The notes under the pieces: model-generated
What the model was told of the DNA's origin: nothing
What the model saw: only the letters and a program-made list of their open reading frames with translations
Database searches by the model: none
Assembly: GCF_000619925.1 (NCBI RefSeq)
Contig: NZ_JHVB01000008.1
Coordinates: forward strand, 98,559-162,558
Source of the DNA: Treponema sp. C6A8
Lineage (GTDB): Bacteria > Spirochaetota > Spirochaetia > Treponematales > Treponemataceae
Direction of reading: 5' to 3'
Length of the DNA: 64,000 bases
Part shown: one piece after another, positions 36,207-44,244 of the stretch
How the letters are laid out: the number at the start of each line of letters is the position of its first letter
Numbering within the stretch: position 1 is the stretch's first letter
Translations under genes and position numbers: made by a program

Positions 36207-37571
36207 ATGCGAAAGATACGAGTTTTACTTTCTATTTTAATGTGCAGTTTTGTTTTGCCTCTGAGTGCTGAAATCCGCTATTTTGGCGGACTTCTTGGAG
36301 ATATTGCGCTTCCAGCTTATTCGGACTCCGAAAAACAATTTGGAGCAGGAGGCGGCGCATCGCTTGAGGCTGGTGTTTATCTTGATAATCTTTCCCTTGC
36401 TCTTTTGGGAAGCCTTGCTTTTTCAAATCAGGAAGGTGACTTAATTCACAAGATGAATGAGTATAAAATCGGTGTAGAAGTCGGTTACGATTTTGGAAAT
36501 GATATAATTCCGTTCCTTCCGAACTGGCTTTGCATCCGACCAAACCTAGCTTTTCTTGCTGATATTTATAAGGCCGAAGGTTTCCGTTCACAGAGTAAAA
36601 AACTAATAGGTCTTGAGGAAGAATCAAAAGGCGTTTCTCCAGTTATTGAAGCAGGACTCCTTGTAGATTTTCCAAATCTCTTAAAATACAGGGCATTTGA
36701 ATTTATTCCAGTTGTGGGTTATTACGAAACCTTCCGCATGGAAAAAAAGGAGATGATTTATTCAGGCCGCATTTCACTTGGTATGCGAGTACTGTTCTCT
36801 CCAACCTATGCTAAACGCCAGCGTGAAGAAGCAGAAAAACGCGGTGGTGTTCTTAATGTATTTGCCACAACAAACATCAAACTCTTCTCTCCTAATGGAG
36901 ATGGAGAAGCTGATGAAGTTATCTTTACAGTTTCCAGCGATGCCGACCAGCACGAAGGTGTTGCAAACTGGGAACTCCGCATTTATGACCCAGGACAGAA
37001 AGTCTTCTATTCTGAAAAAGGTCGGGGAAAACTTCCTGAGAACTATACATGGAAGGGTGCAGGTGCTAACGGCGATATTGTTGAAGGCGGATGTATTTAC
37101 CAGTACGTATGGTACGTAAAAGCCCGTGATGGTTCTGACGGTTATATTCCTGGTATTGTTGAAACAGACGTTATGCTGCATGAAGAAGACGGTGTTCTTA
37201 AATTCTCTCTTTCTTCTATTCAGTTCGGTCCAAACTCTGCTAAGTATGAAGGACTCACAGATGAGCAGATTGAGCGTAACAAAGAGCTCTATGATACTGT
37301 TGCAAGAATTCTTAATAAATACAGTAACTACAATATTACAATTGAAGGTCATGCAAATAACGTTACCGGCACCCAGCGTGAACATTTAAATGAACTTTTG
37401 CCACTCTCTCAAAAGCGCGCCGAAACAGTTAAAGACGAGCTTATTTCCCGTGGTGTAGAAGCCGACAGACTCACAGCCATTGGCCGTGGTTCCGAAAAAA
37501 TGCTCACCAACAAAAAAGACGAAGCTTGGAAAAACCGCCGCGTAGAATTCATTCTTACTGAAAAGGAGTAG
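36207..37571 (+). CDS. OmpA-family outer-membrane protein with gliding-type Ig domain
   Basis: 454 aa. A signal peptide is cleaved near LSA (residue 21). Residues ~25-205 are barrel-like with aromatic strands. FSPNGDGEADEVIF starts an Ig-like FlgD/CHU_C-type segment (~225-320). The C-terminal ~115 residues are an OmpA/MotB peptidoglycan-binding domain (ITIEGHANNVTG, LSQKRAETVKDELISRGV, GRGSE, NRRVEF). It therefore tethers the outer membrane to peptidoglycan. A lipoprotein gene follows 3 nt after the stop. Confidence 0.85.
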   Translation: MRKIRVLLSILMCSFVLPLSAEIRYFGGLLGDIALPAYSDSEKQFGAGGGASLEAGVYLDNLSLALLGSLAFSNQEGDLIHKMNEYKIGVEVGYDFGNDIIPFLPNWLCIRPNLAFLADIYKAEGFRSQSKKLIGLEEESKGVSPVIEAGLLVDFPNLLKYRAFEFIPVVGYYETFRMEKKEMIYSGRISLGMRVLFSPTYAKRQREEAEKRGGVLNVFATTNIKLFSPNGDGEADEVIFTVSSDADQHEGVANWELRIYDPGQKVFYSEKGRGKLPENYTWKGAGANGDIVEGGCIYQYVWYVKARDGSDGYIPGIVETDVMLHEEDGVLKFSLSSIQFGPNSAKYEGLTDEQIERNKELYDTVARILNKYSNYNITIEGHANNVTGTQREHLNELLPLSQKRAETVKDELISRGVEADRLTAIGRGSEKMLTNKKDEAWKNRRVEFILTEKE

Positions 37572-37574
37572 CCG

Positions 37575-38738
37575 ATGAAGAAATTAGCTTTAATTTTTGC
37601 AACAATATCAATTCTCTACACCACCGTGCTCACTTCCTGCATGGATTTGTTTGATGACCATGAAACGGCGTTGATAGGAACTATTACTTTTGATGGTAAT
37701 GGTGGAAAAATGTCTGATAATGTAACAACCTCTTATTCTCAAACATTTCAGAAAGGACAGTCTGTTACATTATTATCAAATGCTTTTACTAAAAATCCAG
37801 CTGGAAAGCAGTTTTGTGGATGGTCAACTTCAAAAACAGCTTCCACATATGAGTATGTGAATGGTCAAAAAATATTATCATATTACGATTTAACTTTATA
37901 TGCTGTTTGGATTGAAATTGAAACAAATATTTATGTCTCAAAAACAAGTCATTCTGGAACGTATGTATATGAAAGTTTGTCATCTGCTATTGAGCATATT
38001 AATACAATCGCACGAAATAACAGCAATTATGATAATCTTACTTGGACAATACATATACACGGAGAAATAGAGGAAAATTATACTTTAAATGGTTTACTCG
38101 CAGGAAAACTAATTATACAAGGTTGTGAGGACTCTAATGATAATAGTTTGAAAGGAGTTACAGATGGCGGTAGTGTATTGACAGTTTCTGTAGATAAACC
38201 TATTGAAATTTTGAATCTTAAAATTACACATGGAACTGGTAATTCAAAATTAGATACAGAGGGAAATTCATATAAAGCAGGTGGCGGAATTTACATATCT
38301 TCTGGAGCAAACGTAACATTAGGAACAGGTACTGTTATTTGTGATAATGAGGCTACTCATGGAGGTGGTGTATACAATGAAGGTACTCTGATAATGAATG
38401 AAGGAACAATCAGAGATAATGAAGCTAATACATTAGGTACAACAAAAGGAAGAGGTGGTGGTGTATATAATGCTAACACGATGACAGTTAATGGAGGTTT
38501 AATTGGTAGGGATAGTGCAGCTACTTCTTCAACAGATCGTTCTAATTTTGCTCAATCACAAGGTGGAGGTATCTATAACACAGGTTCATTAGTTTTGTAT
38601 GAGCCTTGTTGGGTAAAAGGAAATTATGCAAATGCTGGTGGTGGTGTAAGAACAACGAAATCTTTATCTTCATCATCTCAAAGTCGTATTACAAATAATA
38701 ATGCCGGCGAAGATCCTGATTATTCCCCTGATACTTAA
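37575..38738 (+). CDS. Surface lipoprotein with InlB-type repeat and beta-helix
   Basis: 387 aa. The lipobox VLTSC places the lipid at Cys22. Residues ~34-112 are a Listeria-Bacteroides (InlB B) repeat: ITFDGNGGKM, FCGWSTSKTA, DLTLYAVW. From ~145 on, repeats of the GGGIYIS / GGGVYNEGTL / GGGVYNANTM / GGGIYNTGSL type form a right-handed parallel beta-helix. This plan is common in spirochaetal surface proteins. It is translationally linked to the OmpA-family gene and ends before a clear terminator. Confidence 0.82.
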   Translation: MKKLALIFATISILYTTVLTSCMDLFDDHETALIGTITFDGNGGKMSDNVTTSYSQTFQKGQSVTLLSNAFTKNPAGKQFCGWSTSKTASTYEYVNGQKILSYYDLTLYAVWIEIETNIYVSKTSHSGTYVYESLSSAIEHINTIARNNSNYDNLTWTIHIHGEIEENYTLNGLLAGKLIIQGCEDSNDNSLKGVTDGGSVLTVSVDKPIEILNLKITHGTGNSKLDTEGNSYKAGGGIYISSGANVTLGTGTVICDNEATHGGGVYNEGTLIMNEGTIRDNEANTLGTTKGRGGGVYNANTMTVNGGLIGRDSAATSSTDRSNFAQSQGGGIYNTGSLVLYEPCWVKGNYANAGGGVRTTKSLSSSSQSRITNNNAGEDPDYSPDT

Positions 38739-38767
38739 TACATATTAGAATTATAAATAATTTAGAT

Positions 38768-38802
38768 AATGCTCATTGTGTTTTCAGTGAGCATTTTTTT
38801 TA
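38768..38802. terminator. Terminator after the surface lipoprotein gene
   Basis: Stem AATGCTCA (38768-38775) with TGAGCATT (38788-38795), extended by a T-G pair, then a T-run. Confidence 0.85.
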
Positions 38803-38977
38803 TCCGTGTCCCATCTGTGTGCATCCGTGTTCATCTGTGTCAAAAAAACAGTGCACACAAAATTTGCGTAGGTTAAGTTATACGCATTCGTCAAGGCACG
38901 CTTCGCTTAAAGCCTTGACAAACGCGTTTACCGGGTGGTTAATAAATTATCCACCCGGTATCCGTGTCCCATCTGTG
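38801..38977. repeat. Intergenic repeat cluster (ATCCGTGT-CATCTGTG)
   Basis: TATCCGTGTCCCATCTGTG occurs identically at 38801-38819 and 38959-38977, with a degenerate third copy at 38823-38839. Between them are hairpins TCAAGGC/GCCTTGA (38891-38897/38912-38918) and ACCGGGTGG/CCACCCGGT (38930-38938/38951-38959). No coding potential was seen. A partial copy (ATCCGTGTGATTG) lies just upstream of slyX at about 40709. Confidence 0.65.
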
Positions 38978-39006
38978 GCTAAAAAAGATTGGCATATAAA
39001 TCGTGT

Positions 39007-39034
39007 TTGACATTTCCTTGTTTTATGATATTTT
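39007..39034 (+). promoter_or_regulatory. Promoter of the small RNA at 39041
   Basis: TTGACA (39007-39012), 16 bp, TATTTT (39029-39034). No gene on this strand follows; the next genes are on the minus strand. Confidence 0.65.
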
Positions 39035-39040
39035 AAATAA

Positions 39041-39133
39041 AAGGAAGGGCTCTGCGGTAACGCAGCTGAACCTCCGTGATGCTTATTAAAAGCCTACGCG
39101 GATTGTGGTAAGACTCGTGTAGGCTTTCTTTTT
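39041..39133 (+). ncRNA. Unclassified structured small RNA
   Basis: About 93 nt between its own promoter and terminator, isolated between a terminated lipoprotein gene and a convergent protease gene. Structure visible by eye: CTGCG-GTAA-CGCAG (39052-39065, a GNRA-capped hairpin), TCCGTG (39073-39078) with CGCGGA (39097-39102), and a 3' stem AAAGCCTAC (39089-39097) with GTAGGCTTT (39119-39127) followed by CTTTTT. The second and third stems compete for one base. It lacks the SRP core and does not match any riboswitch I know. Trans-acting sRNA is the simplest reading. Confidence 0.6.
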
Positions 39134-39233
39134 ATCTACTAGCTGTGGTATTTTCTTTTCGAGAGACTTGATGACTTCAAGAACTAACATTGCCAATTAA
39201 GCTATATAATAAAACCAATAAATATTGCAAGTA

Positions 39234-39794
39234 TTATTTTACAACTCTTTTCATATAAATACCGCCGTTTTCCTTAAGCCATTGCTTACAGCGTTTATAT
39301 TCAGGAAATACTTTGTCAATTTCTGCATAAAAATCTTTTGAATGATTCATATATTTTCTATGACAAAGTTCATGCACCACAACACTATCCAGTACCTCAG
39401 ATGGCATGATTACAAGCAAGCAATTGAAATTCAGATTTCCATTCTGTGCGCAGCTTCCCCATCTTGAAGTCTGTAAACGAATAGAAATCCGCCCGTATGT
39501 TACTCCAATTTTTTTAGCCCAGTACTCTACCCGTTCAGGAAAAATCTTTCTGGCTTTCTTTTTGATTTGCTTGATTTCATCATCAGACAGCAATCCCAGT
39601 GATTCTGCATTTTGTACTTCCCTAGTCTGCTTTTCAATCTGATTTGTAATCCAAGTTTTTTTAGTAATCAAAAACTCCTGAACCATTCTTTCCGGAGTTC
39701 CATAGGGAGCTTTTACAAGAACTCGCTTATCAGGCAGCACACTAATCGCAATTGAGCGTCTTCGGGATTTTTTGATTATGTATGTAATCTGCAT
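39234..39794 (-). CDS. YgjP-type metallopeptidase (DUF45)
   Basis: 186 aa. The zinc motif is HELCHRKYMNHSKDFY (HExxH plus the downstream histidine), followed by the basic C-terminus usual for the YgjP/SprT-like family. The N-terminal part contains ITYIIKKSRRRSIAISVLPDKRV and RWGSCAQNGNLNFNCLL, both family hallmarks. Often encoded next to restriction or defence genes, but the function is unproven. The ATG shares a base with the stop of the isochorismatase-like gene (TAATG). Confidence 0.85.
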   Translation of the reverse strand: MQITYIIKKSRRRSIAISVLPDKRVLVKAPYGTPERMVQEFLITKKTWITNQIEKQTREVQNAESLGLLSDDEIKQIKKKARKIFPERVEYWAKKIGVTYGRISIRLQTSRWGSCAQNGNLNFNCLLVIMPSEVLDSVVVHELCHRKYMNHSKDFYAEIDKVFPEYKRCKQWLKENGGIYMKRVVK

Positions 39795-40306
39795 TATTTC
39801 ACATTAATCTGACACAACTTCATGGCAGAAAGTGCAGTCTCATGACTCTGAGGACTTACGCAGGCACAGCATGAAGAATCAACTGTGATTTTTACCTCTG
39901 GTAATTTTGCTTTAAGAATAAAGGCATTACTGATAACGCAGATACCTGTGCAGAGTCCTACAAGCTCAATTTCCTCAAGTCCATCAAGAGTTGCCACATA
40001 ATCAGCAAGAGCCATAGAGCCAAAAGATGGCTTATCAAAAATACGACTATCACCAACGCTGAGCGCACTTGAAATCTGCCAGCCATCAGAACCTTCAACA
40101 CAATGAACTACAGGAAGATTCCTTCCCTCCTGAGTTTCAAGATAGTTCTGCTGATGTGTATCACGAGTGAAAACAACCATCTCGCCGGCAGCCCTAGCCT
40201 TCTCAATCTTCTTTACAACATTAGGAACAATAGCAACAGCTTCTTTTGTTCCCAGCGCCCCATCTATAAAATCATTCTGCATGTCAATTACGATTAAAAG
40301 TTTCAT
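39794..40306 (-). CDS. Isochorismatase-family cysteine hydrolase
   Basis: 170 aa from the ATG at 40306. An ATG three codons upstream overlaps a possible -10 box TACAAT (40314-40319) and is less likely. Motifs: the catalytic Asp in LLIVIDMQNDFIDG, a conserved Lys region, and the cysteine nucleophile block VGLCTGICVISNAF. Resembles nicotinamidase/pyrazinamidase-like enzymes, so nicotinamide or another small amide is a likely substrate. Translationally coupled to the YgjP-type peptidase. Confidence 0.85.
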   Translation of the reverse strand: MKLLIVIDMQNDFIDGALGTKEAVAIVPNVVKKIEKARAAGEMVVFTRDTHQQNYLETQEGRNLPVVHCVEGSDGWQISSALSVGDSRIFDKPSFGSMALADYVATLDGLEEIELVGLCTGICVISNAFILKAKLPEVKITVDSSCCACVSPQSHETALSAMKLCQINVK

Positions 40307-40485
40307 GTTTTCCATTGTATCATTTTTCTGAGCTAATAAAAATACAAGTCGGACCTGAGTTATACATATTCTTCATTTTTGAGAATATTGGCAATAAACA
40401 AGGAAAATTGCCAATATTTTCGCAACATATTGCAAAAACTTGTTTATCAACATATTACTTTTTTATCTCATTTCAACTTAAAAAG

Positions 40486-40698
40486 TTAATAGTGAGGCGG
40501 CTTCCTGTTCGGAATTTCTCCTTCAAAATTATTAGACATTTCGCGGATTCTATCCGACATTAATTTTACTTCTTTTTGCAGTTTATCAATTGTCTTAGCT
40601 TGTTCAACTGCAACATCCTGAATTTGTTTTACAAAATCTTCCATGTAGGCAAGCTTCATTTCAATTGCAGTAAAACGCTCGTCAGTTTCTTTATCCAT
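40486..40698 (-). CDS. slyX: SlyX-like coiled-coil protein, copy 1
   Basis: 70 aa, almost entirely heptad-like (AIEMKLAYMEDFVKQIQDV, DKLQKEVKLMSDRIREM) and ending in the SlyX hallmark PPHY. SlyX function is unknown. A second copy at 42940 is nearly identical in protein and DNA, with differences mostly at third codon positions. It lies 34 nt downstream of the decayed Rpn gene. Confidence 0.8.
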   Translation of the reverse strand: MDKETDERFTAIEMKLAYMEDFVKQIQDVAVEQAKTIDKLQKEVKLMSDRIREMSNNFEGEIPNRKPPHY

Positions 40699-40732
40699 AC
40701 AGTCTCATAAATCCGTGTGATTGATTCCAAAT

Positions 40733-41516
40733 TTACTTTTGATATTCTTCCATCAGTTTTTTAAGATACTCACGGTCTTTCGTTGCTTTTTCGACATCGG
40801 CTCCGCGCCCCATAGAAAACAGTTTTGAAAATATTGCTGTAATATCGTTAATTACTTCTTTTTTGCCTTCTGATCTTCCTTCTCTATATCCTTCAATTCT
40901 GCCTTTTGCCATACCGCGACCTTCAGCATCAAGAAAGCGTTTTTTCATAACCAAATCCATTTCCATTTTGCTGCCTCCGTAATTCAATTGTTTTAGCCAG
41001 ACTTCATTGAGTTTTAATTTTTCAGAACCAGAAAGAATTCTTAATAGATTTAATATCTCAAGTATATGAGTAACCTTCCGTTTAGAGCCGTTAAAAGGTT
41101 CTTCTCTGCGTTTTGCCTGAAGATATTCAACAACTTCTCTAAAACCAGATTTGAACATTTTAACTTTTTCAGCTTCAAGCCATGCAAGATTAACCACATG
41201 GATTTTGTAATCGTTGATAAAATCTCCCAAACCTGGTGGAATTGTAATTACTTCTTTCAAAGAAGTATTGCAATCCCATTTATGCCTGGTGTCAAAGTAA
41301 AGAACCAGTGTAATTATAGGATAACATTGCTTAATTCCTTTTTCAAGCAACTGACTTCTTTCTATTATCTTCTTTGTAATCACTTGACGGCATTGCATCT
41401 GTTAGTTCATTTTCTTTTACAATACGCTTTCCACCAAAAATTACAACATTGACAATATCTGCAAAAACATCGTTATAAGATTCAAGAGTTTTTTCTGCAA
41501 TATCTTTTTCGCCCAT
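40733..41516 (-). pseudogene. Rpn-family PD-(D/E)XK nuclease gene, internally deleted and frameshifted
   Basis: The start is an ATG at 41516 after AGGAGAAG: MGEKDIAEKTLESYNDVFAD, followed by the usual KRIVKENELTDA. That frame stops about 57 codons in. The rest of the gene continues in another frame (to 40733) from SQLLEKGIKQCYPIITLVLY, with the family C-terminus TIPPGLGDFINDYKIHVVNLAWL, FKSGFREVVEYLQ and a Gly/Arg/Lys-rich tail. Roughly 70 residues expected between these parts, including much of the nuclease core, are missing. Intact relatives promote recombination or act in phage defence; this copy should be inactive. Confidence 0.82.
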
Positions 41517-41534
41517 TTTTCTTCTCCTGTTATA

Positions 41535-41551
41535 ATATATCCGCAGACAAT
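41535..41551 (-). promoter_or_regulatory. Conserved 17-bp element upstream of the Rpn pseudogene
   Basis: On the minus strand ATTGTCTGCGGATATAT, identical to 63734-63750 upstream of the gene at the right edge. In both cases it lies 20-40 bases before the start codon and merges into a TATAAT-like sequence, so it is probably a promoter or regulator site. Confidence 0.55.
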
Positions 41552-41578
41552 TAAATTCTGGACTTTATATACTTCCTC

Positions 41579-42976
41579 CTATTTCGCACAGCCACCTGAT
41601 TTTATTGCATTGCTGGATTCAATTTCAAAGGTTCCAACATAGTTACCGTAGATTGAATCAATAGTTGTAATTCCGCCATCATAATCGGCGATTTTGCTGC
41701 CGCCTACATTCATATAGCCGATTCTTGTTGCATTACCGCCATAGTGACCTTCGATATAGGCAAAACCGGTAATATTTCCACTTGCATCAAAACTGCGGGC
41801 AATTACGGTAATCGTATGGCCCTTCCAGTTCTTGGAGGCATTATCCGGACATGGATTTTCGGATTTTTGCCAGGCAAGGACAGTTCCAACGCTCACGTTA
41901 TCGGGATTCGACAGGGCTTTTATTGCATCATTTTTCATTGCAACAAGAGAGTCATGAGCTTCTTCATTCTCGTACGAACCATTAGCGGCCTTATAGGCTT
42001 CCATATTTCTCAGGCAGTCTCGATCGTAACCGCTGCTTGTATTTCGGACAGCACCGCTTGTGTTTTCATAAAAATCTCCGGACCATACACTATTTGCGGC
42101 GCCTGAAATATTACCTTCGGAAAATTTAGTATCAAATACCGTAGCAAGTTCTGAATAATTTTCCATACCGGCGATTTTTGCGCCAATGCGGTCGACTGCA
42201 AAAGAAACTTCGGCACAGTTGTAAGTAGAGGGAATAAAGTAATCTTCCCCGGCTTCCAGATATTCATCCCGGTTAAATCTTGCCAGGGTATCCATAATTG
42301 CAATCGCATAATTAAGATTTTCCTCTTCAGAAAAGGAAAGCTTTTCCTGCCCGGATTTATCGTAATAATTCACAGGATCACAGGCACAATAAGAAAACCA
42401 GTTCAGTCCATCACGGGCAGAATCCATAGTGATAAAGGTCTTTAATGCCGGCGCATAGTCACGCTGAGCTAAATTATAAAAGAGGATATCGGTATTTATA
42501 ATTCCTGCTGCATTTGAAAAAGAAAGTTGATTTCCAGAGCTATAAGGACTTCCCCAGGTATCATAGCAATTTACACTCTTGCAGTTAGAATTATCCCCAA
42601 AAACAGATTTTAGACTTCCCCTGAAATCATAGCAGAAGGCATCTGCCGAAGAATCATTATATAAAGATAAAGCAGGCTTACCAGCAATATTTATATTTAT
42701 AGAAGAAATCTGTCCGTCAGCATGGGGAACAGCAGAGTAACTGTCGCTTGTCTTAAAGTTCTGAGCCTGACTTACAGAAGCATTATCATAAGAAAAATCA
42801 GTTCCGCCACGACTGTCATTTGCAGCTGAATAATCATTCAAATTGCTGGCAGCAGATGATTCATAAAATTGACTTCCCCCGCCTTCAATTCCTTCATCAG
42901 AAAGAGAAGTTTCAAATGAATAATTTCCATGAATTGCCCCTAATAGTGTGGCGGCTTCCTGTTCGGAATTTCTCCT
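41579..42976 (-). pseudogene. Orphan RHS C-terminal fragment with cysteine-peptidase-like tip
   Basis: The frame is open from 42976 (just after a TGA) to 41579 but has no convincing start codon; a TTG at 42841 is the only candidate. It begins inside the 3' end of slyX copy 2 in another frame. Residues from the RHS core are clear: FCYDFRGSLKSVFG, YDTWGSPYSSG, then FYNLAQRDYAPALKTFITMD ending in the core NPVNY-like DPVNYYDKSG. The following ~250 residues are the variable tip, with STYNCAEVSF and WKGHTITVIA suggestive of a Cys/His papain-like peptidase. It looks like a detached toxin tip or silent cassette. No immunity gene is recognised. Confidence 0.75.
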
Positions 42977-43152
42977 TCAAAATTATTAGACATTTCACGT
43001 ATTCTATCAGACATTAATTTGACTTCTTTCTGCAGTTTATCAATAGTCTTAGCCTGTTCAACAGCGACATTCTGAATCTGGTTTACAAAGTCTTCCATGT
43101 AAGCAAGCTTCATTTCAATTGCAGTTAGGCGCTCATCAGTTTCTTTTTCCAT
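42940..43152 (-). CDS. slyX: SlyX-like coiled-coil protein, copy 2
   Basis: 70 aa from the ATG at 43152 (MEKETDERLTAIEMKLAYME), the paralogue of the 40486 copy. It starts 4 nt after the stop of the 58-aa ORF and so belongs to the minus-strand operon of small proteins. Its stop abuts the RHS fragment. Confidence 0.8.
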   Translation of the reverse strand: MEKETDERLTAIEMKLAYMEDFVNQIQNVAVEQAKTIDKLQKEVKLMSDRIREMSNNFEGEIPNRKPPHY

Positions 43153-43156
43153 GTTC

Positions 43157-43333
43157 TCACATCTTCCCCTTACTATAAAGCAGCTTATCACCGTCATAAA
43201 TAGCATAAGCTTTATAAAGTGCGGGATAAAAAAGCTTAAAAGAATTATTTACCTTCTCAGGTGTCGAAAAATTATCAATCTTTTCTATTCTTTTCCCATC
43301 TTTTGCACGAACCAAAACAACACGCAAAATCAT
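43157..43333 (-). CDS. Small protein of unknown function (58 aa)
   Basis: Reading from the ATG at 43333 gives MILRVVLVRAKDGKRIEKID and ends YAIYDGDKLLYSKGKM. The ATG overlaps the stop of the membrane protein gene by 4 bp (ATGA) and the stop is 4 nt before slyX copy 2, so it is very likely translated. No family recognised. Confidence 0.65.
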   Translation of the reverse strand: MILRVVLVRAKDGKRIEKIDNFSTPEKVNNSFKLFYPALYKAYAIYDGDKLLYSKGKM

Positions 43334-43995
43334 GATTCTTCCTTTTCAAATTCTGAGTCAAAATCTATTAGTTTTAATCTGAAAACTGGTAAATATACAA
43401 GAAAACCTAACAAATCAAAAATAATAAAAAGAGTACATAAATAATCAAAATAAAAATCTAAAGATTCAAGTACAGAAAAATTATGTTTTTTCATACCTAT
43501 AAGACAGGTTCCAATAACACTCGCCAAAAATCCTACAAAGATAAATTTTACAAATCCTTTTATAAAAATGTATACACCAATTAATGTTTCATTTTTGTTC
43601 ATATTCTTATGATAAAGCTGAAGTAATGTAAAGATAAAAACACAAAGAACAATAATTGAGTTACAAACAAGTGTTTTAATTATCGTAGTTTTTTTCGGAA
43701 TACACAGTAGTGTAATAAAAGAGTTCTCTGTAACACCAGGTTCCATCTGTAATACATTACGCAAAGAATTTATATACATTGAAACTGAGAAAATAAAAAA
43801 GGCAATAACCATAGTTTCAAAGAAACTCGGAATTATTTTCTTCTTCGCAGAAGAAATTCCAATAACAAAAATTGCAACAGCAAATAAACAGTCCAAAATA
43901 AACAAAACATTTAACGGAACTATTGACAGGGGAACTAATGCAATCAGGGCAAAAAAAACAAATAAAAAGTTCGAAATCTGTGTTTTAATTTTCAT
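43330..43995 (-). CDS. Membrane protein resembling the FlhA/FHIPEP membrane domain
   Basis: 221 aa from the ATG at 43995 (AGGAG nine nt upstream; a TTG two codons earlier is less likely). About six hydrophobic segments. The order and spacing of features parallel the membrane half of FlhA: a VPLSIVPLNVLFILDCLFAV segment where FlhA has its IPLPP-LLD helix, then FFETMVIAFFIF, and later GFVKFIFVGFLASVIGTCLIG followed by SVLES, where FlhA has FVKGDAIAGI-IG and SVQEA. Identity is low and there is no cytoplasmic domain. It belongs to the operon behind the operator at 44587. Function unknown. Confidence 0.55.
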   Translation of the reverse strand: MKIKTQISNFLFVFFALIALVPLSIVPLNVLFILDCLFAVAIFVIGISSAKKKIIPSFFETMVIAFFIFSVSMYINSLRNVLQMEPGVTENSFITLLCIPKKTTIIKTLVCNSIIVLCVFIFTLLQLYHKNMNKNETLIGVYIFIKGFVKFIFVGFLASVIGTCLIGMKKHNFSVLESLDFYFDYLCTLFIIFDLLGFLVYLPVFRLKLIDFDSEFEKEES

Positions 43996-44015
43996 AATCA
44001 AAAACTCCTGATAAA

Positions 44016-44222
44016 CTATTTCAACTCTTTCAATTGGATCTTTCCGCTGTTAAAAGATTCTTTTAATATTTCAATAAAATTATCTGGCAGTTCATAGAAT
44101 TTTTCTTCATAAGAATAAACAAATAGATTCTCATGAAGTTTAATGAAATGGCCTCCAAACTTTTCAAGAAACTCTACTGCTATTGGATTAGCAGTAGCAC
44201 AGTTAAATTCATCATTAGTCAT
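44016..44222 (-). CDS. Small protein of unknown function (68 aa)
   Basis: MTNDEFNCATANPIAVEFLE onwards; acidic N-terminal half, basic C-terminus (SGKIQLKELK). AGAGGTG precedes the ATG. Spaced 22 nt from the upstream and 20 nt from the downstream gene of the same operon. No recognised domain. Confidence 0.6.
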   Translation of the reverse strand: MTNDEFNCATANPIAVEFLEKFGGHFIKLHENLFVYSYEEKFYELPDNFIEILKESFNSGKIQLKELK

Positions 44223-44244
44223 AATAACACCTCTTATAAAAATC

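Noticed and set aside
39041..39133. SRP (4.5S) RNA or a riboswitch
   Set aside because: The conserved SRP apical core with GGAAG and AGCAG is absent, and no gene follows on the same strand, so a cis-acting riboswitch has nothing to control.
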